Origin: an uncultured Spirochaetales bacterium | GTDB lineage: Bacteria > Spirochaetota > Spirochaetia > Sphaerochaetales > Sphaerochaetaceae | Reading direction: 5' to 3' | Length of the DNA stretch: 64,000 nucleotides | Assembly (NCBI GenBank): GCA_949283305.1 | Contig: CASDRU010000009.1 | Location: 1 to 64,000, forward strand | Part shown: positions 61,647 to 64,000 of the stretch, one piece after another | Layout: each line of letters opens with the position of its first letter | Position numbering within the stretch: position 1 is the first letter of the stretch | Made by a program: the position numbers and the translations under genes | The notes under the pieces: model-generated | The model's input: the letters and a program-made list of their open reading frames with translations, nothing else | The model's database searches: none | What the model was told of the DNA's origin: nothing

Positions 61647-64000
61647 ATGTTCAAAGGTGTAAACAACAAAGTCAGCTTCCCTAAAATGGAAGAGGAAATC
61701 CTCCGTTTCTGGGATGAGAACAACATATTTAAGAAATCAATTGAGACAAAAGCTGAAGATAATGAATACGTGTTCTATGACGGACCTCCGTTTGCAACAG
61801 GACTTCCGCACTACGGACACCTTGTTCCTGGAACAATCAAGGATGCCATCCCCCGCTATCAGAGCATGAGGGGAAAGCGTGTCATCCGCCGTTTCGGATG
61901 GGACTGTCACGGTCTTCCTGTGGAAAATGAGATAGAAAAGAAGCTTGGCATCTCCGGGCATAACAGCATCGAGAAATTCGGTGTTGCCAAATTCAATGAC
62001 GAATGCAAGTCAATTGTCCTCAGATATACAAACGAATGGAAGAGCACAATAAGGAGAATGGGACGATGGGTCGATTTCGACAACGGCTACAAGACCATGG
62101 ATATCTCCTTCATGGAAAGTGTCTGGTGGGCATTCAAGACACTCTATGAAAAGGGTTATATCTACAAGGGCTTCAATATCCTTCCATATTCTCCTGCCCT
62201 TGAGTGCCCTGTATCAAACATGGAGGTGAGCCTTGGAGGCTACCGTGATGTCACGGATCCTGCCGTTACTGTCAAGTTCAAGGCAGATGGAAAGGAAAAC
62301 ACATATTTCCTTGCATGGACAACAACTCCATGGACACTGCCAAGCAATCTTGCTCTGGCTGTCGGTCCTGATATCGATTATCTCCTGATAAAGGACAAGG
62401 AAAACGGTGAATGCTATTACCTTGCCAAGGCGCTTGTTGGAAAGTATTACAAGAGTGAGGAAGATTATTCAGTCATCTCCCAGATGAAGGGAAGTGCCTT
62501 GAAGGGTATGACATATGAGCCTCTCTTCCCTTATTTCGCATCACTGAAGGAAAAGGGAGCATTCATTGTTGTGACTGGCGATTATGTCACCACCGAGGAT
62601 GGATGCGGAATCGTACACACAGCACCAGGCTTTGGTGAGGATGACTATAATGTTCTGCGTGGAACAGGAATTCCAACAGTCTGTCCGATAGACTCTGCAT
62701 GCCGCTTTACAAGCGAGGTCCCAGATTTTGAAGGCATGTTTGTAAAGGATGCTGACAAGAGCGTGATCGAGTGGCTCAAGAATAACGGAAAGCTCGTGAA
62801 GAGGGAGAACTACCTTCATGCATATCCTTTCTGCTGGAGAACAAAGAAACCTCTGATCTACAGGGCAATGAGCTGCTGGTTTGTTGATGTGCAGAAGATA
62901 AAGAAGGCAATGCTGGAAGCAAATGAGCAGATCCACTGGGTTCCTGAGCATATAAAATACGGACGCTTCGGAAAGTGGCTTGAGGGCGCAAAGGACTGGG
63001 CAATAAGCCGTAACAGATTCTGGGGCAACCCGATTCCTGTATGGCAGTGCGACGGCTCTGACTATGTTGAGGTAATCGGAAGCGTTGAAGAGCTTGAAAA
63101 AAAGAGCGGCAAGAAGGTTTCTGATCTTCATAAGCAGTATGTTGATGAGCTTACATGGCCAAGTCCGGATGGAAAAGGCACTATGAGAAGAATCCCGGAT
63201 GTCTTTGACTGCTGGTTCGAGTCCGGCTCCATGCCTTATGCGCAGCAGCATTATCCGTTTGAGAATAAGGAGCGCTTTGAGAGGATCTTCCCGGCAGATT
63301 TCATCAATGAGGGACTGGATCAGACAAGGGGGTGGTTCTATTCTCTGACTGTGCTTGCGGCAGGACTTTTCAACAAGCCTGCATTCTATAACTGCATAGT
63401 CTCAGGAATCGTGCTTGCTCAAGACGGAAGAAAGATGAGCAAGAGCGAGAGGAACTTCACAGATCCGATGGAGATTGTGAAACAGTATGGTGCTGACGCA
63501 CTGCGCTTTGCCCTCATCGACTCATGCCTTGTAAAGGCTGATGACCTCAAGTTCAGCGATGATCTTGTGAAGGATGTGTTGAAGAACCTCCTCCTTCCGC
63601 TCTGGAATGCTTATTCCTTCTTTGTCACTTATGCAAACATTGACAGCTACGAAAGGAGCGAGACAAGATTCGAGGATCTGAAAAATCCGCTTGACAAATG
63701 GATCATAAGCTGTCTCAACCGTCTTGTAAAGGAAGTTACCGACGGCTTTGACAGCTATGACATGACTGCCCCGTGCACATCAATTGTCCGCTTTATCGAT
63801 GACCTTAATAACTGGTACATCAGAAGAAGCAGGAGAAGATTCTGGAGAAGTGAAAATGATGAGGACAAGAAGGAGGCATATGATACTCTTTACAAGGTGC
63901 TCATCACACTTTCAAAGGTCGCTTGTCCTTTAATTCCTTTTGTTACTGAGGAGATCTATCAGAACCTGAGAAAGGAAAGTGATCCAGAGTCAGTCCACCT
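61647..64000 (+). CDS. ileS: Isoleucyl-tRNA synthetase, long form, 3' end outside the window
   Basis: The frame starts at the ATG at 61647 after AAGGAGATATC and is open to the window edge (784 codons visible). Motifs are HIGH as [10 protein letters not shown] at about residue 53, [10 protein letters not shown], the editing-domain [13 protein letters not shown], and KMSKS as [12 protein letters not shown] at about 596. The [17 protein letters not shown] pattern is that of the eukaryote-like IleS2 class found in spirochaetes, which is generally less sensitive to mupirocin; that property is inferred. Confidence 0.95.
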   Translation, partial: MFKGVNNKVSFPKMEEEILRFWDENNIFKKSIETKAEDNEYVFYDGPPFATGLPHYGHLVPGTIKDAIPRYQSMRGKRVIRRFGWDCHGLPVENEIEKKLGISGHNSIEKFGVAKFNDECKSIVLRYTNEWKSTIRRMGRWVDFDNGYKTMDISFMESVWWAFKTLYEKGYIYKGFNILPYSPALECPVSNMEVSLGGYRDVTDPAVTVKFKADGKENTYFLAWTTTPWTLPSNLALAVGPDIDYLLIKDKENGECYYLAKALVGKYYKSEEDYSVISQMKGSALKGMTYEPLFPYFASLKEKGAFIVVTGDYVTTEDGCGIVHTAPGFGEDDYNVLRGTGIPTVCPIDSACRFTSEVPDFEGMFVKDADKSVIEWLKNNGKLVKRENYLHAYPFCWRTKKPLIYRAMSCWFVDVQKIKKAMLEANEQIHWVPEHIKYGRFGKWLEGAKDWAISRNRFWGNPIPVWQCDGSDYVEVIGSVEELEKKSGKKVSDLHKQYVDELTWPSPDGKGTMRRIPDVFDCWFESGSMPYAQQHYPFENKERFERIFPADFINEGLDQTRGWFYSLTVLAAGLFNKPAFYNCIVSGIVLAQDGRKMSKSERNFTDPMEIVKQYGADALRFALIDSCLVKADDLKFSDDLVKDVLKNLLLPLWNAYSFFVTYANIDSYERSETRFEDLKNPLDKWIISCLNRLVKEVTDGFDSYDMTAPCTSIVRFIDDLNNWYIRRSRRRFWRSENDEDKKEAYDTLYKVLITLSKVACPLIPFVTEEIYQNLRKESDPESVH

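Noticed and set aside
62541-63251. Long minus-strand frame of 236 codons opposite ileS
   Set aside because: The plus strand encodes a continuous, motif-rich IleS here; the antisense frame reflects codon bias and has no ribosome-binding site or known domain.

Overview
The window looks like a chromosomal segment of a spirochaete, probably near Treponema/Sphaerochaeta. I infer this from gene content, not from a search. It carries a galactose/glucose-binding protein whose first fold segment appears moved to the C-terminus, as in treponemal MglB-2. It also has a FadL/UPF0164-like outer-membrane protein made with a lipoprotein, three substrate-binding proteins with the Cys-less cleavage signature FA(G/M)GxEE, and a long-form IleS. 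Base composition is moderately AT-rich. I see no prophage, insertion sequence or CRISPR array.

Layout. 1-5.5 kb: end of birA, a surface-type lipoprotein gene that looks inserted (poly-G tract at its 5' end, 18-bp direct repeats at its flanks), argS and a TetR regulator. 5.6-9.3 kb: the ribosome-assembly operon rplU-rpmA-obg-nadD/yqeK-lipoprotein-rsfS, with NadD and YqeK fused. 9.5-17.9 kb: an eight-gene sugar operon (CUT2 ABC transporter, two Gfo/Idh/MocA dehydrogenases, two TIM-barrel isomerases, LacI regulator). 17.9-22.5 kb: a MATE exporter, then a lipoprotein plus outer-membrane barrel pair. 22.5-27.1 kb (minus strand): a TrpXYZ-like ABC transporter followed by a Y-family polymerase and a YolD-like protein. 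27.2-29.3 kb: unknown proteins and a lipoprotein. 29.5-33.8 kb: a tightly coupled five-gene operon with a PHP phosphatase, a RloA-like AAA ATPase, a RloB-like protein, a seven-helix membrane LuxR-type regulator and an alpha/beta hydrolase. This is the most unusual locus here. 33.8-37.9 kb: gltX-glyQS-tyrS. 38.1-42.6 kb: mglBAC. 42.6-45.2 kb (minus): mtaD-cupin-mtnA for methylthioadenosine salvage. 45.3-48.7 kb: acyl-CoA synthetase, cysteine synthase and a HAD phosphatase. 48.8-58 kb: ispE-spoVG-tRNA-Gln-rplY-pth-tilS-ftsH-lepA-galM-udk, partly in the order seen in Bacillus. 58-64 kb: yidD, ybaK, rpmF-acpP-rnc, cca and most of ileS.

Regulatory architecture. At eight starts (seven ATG, one GTG) a -10-like hexamer ends exactly six bases before the start codon and no Shine-Dalgarno sequence is visible, which suggests leaderless mRNAs next to ordinary SD-led genes. 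In all three ABC transporter operons a strong hairpin follows the binding-protein gene, consistent with making more binding protein than membrane subunits. No stretch over 300 bases lacks a gene. The larger gaps (9248-9510, 29308-29521, 37863-38090, 50030-50226) hold terminators, promoters and inverted repeats, listed below.
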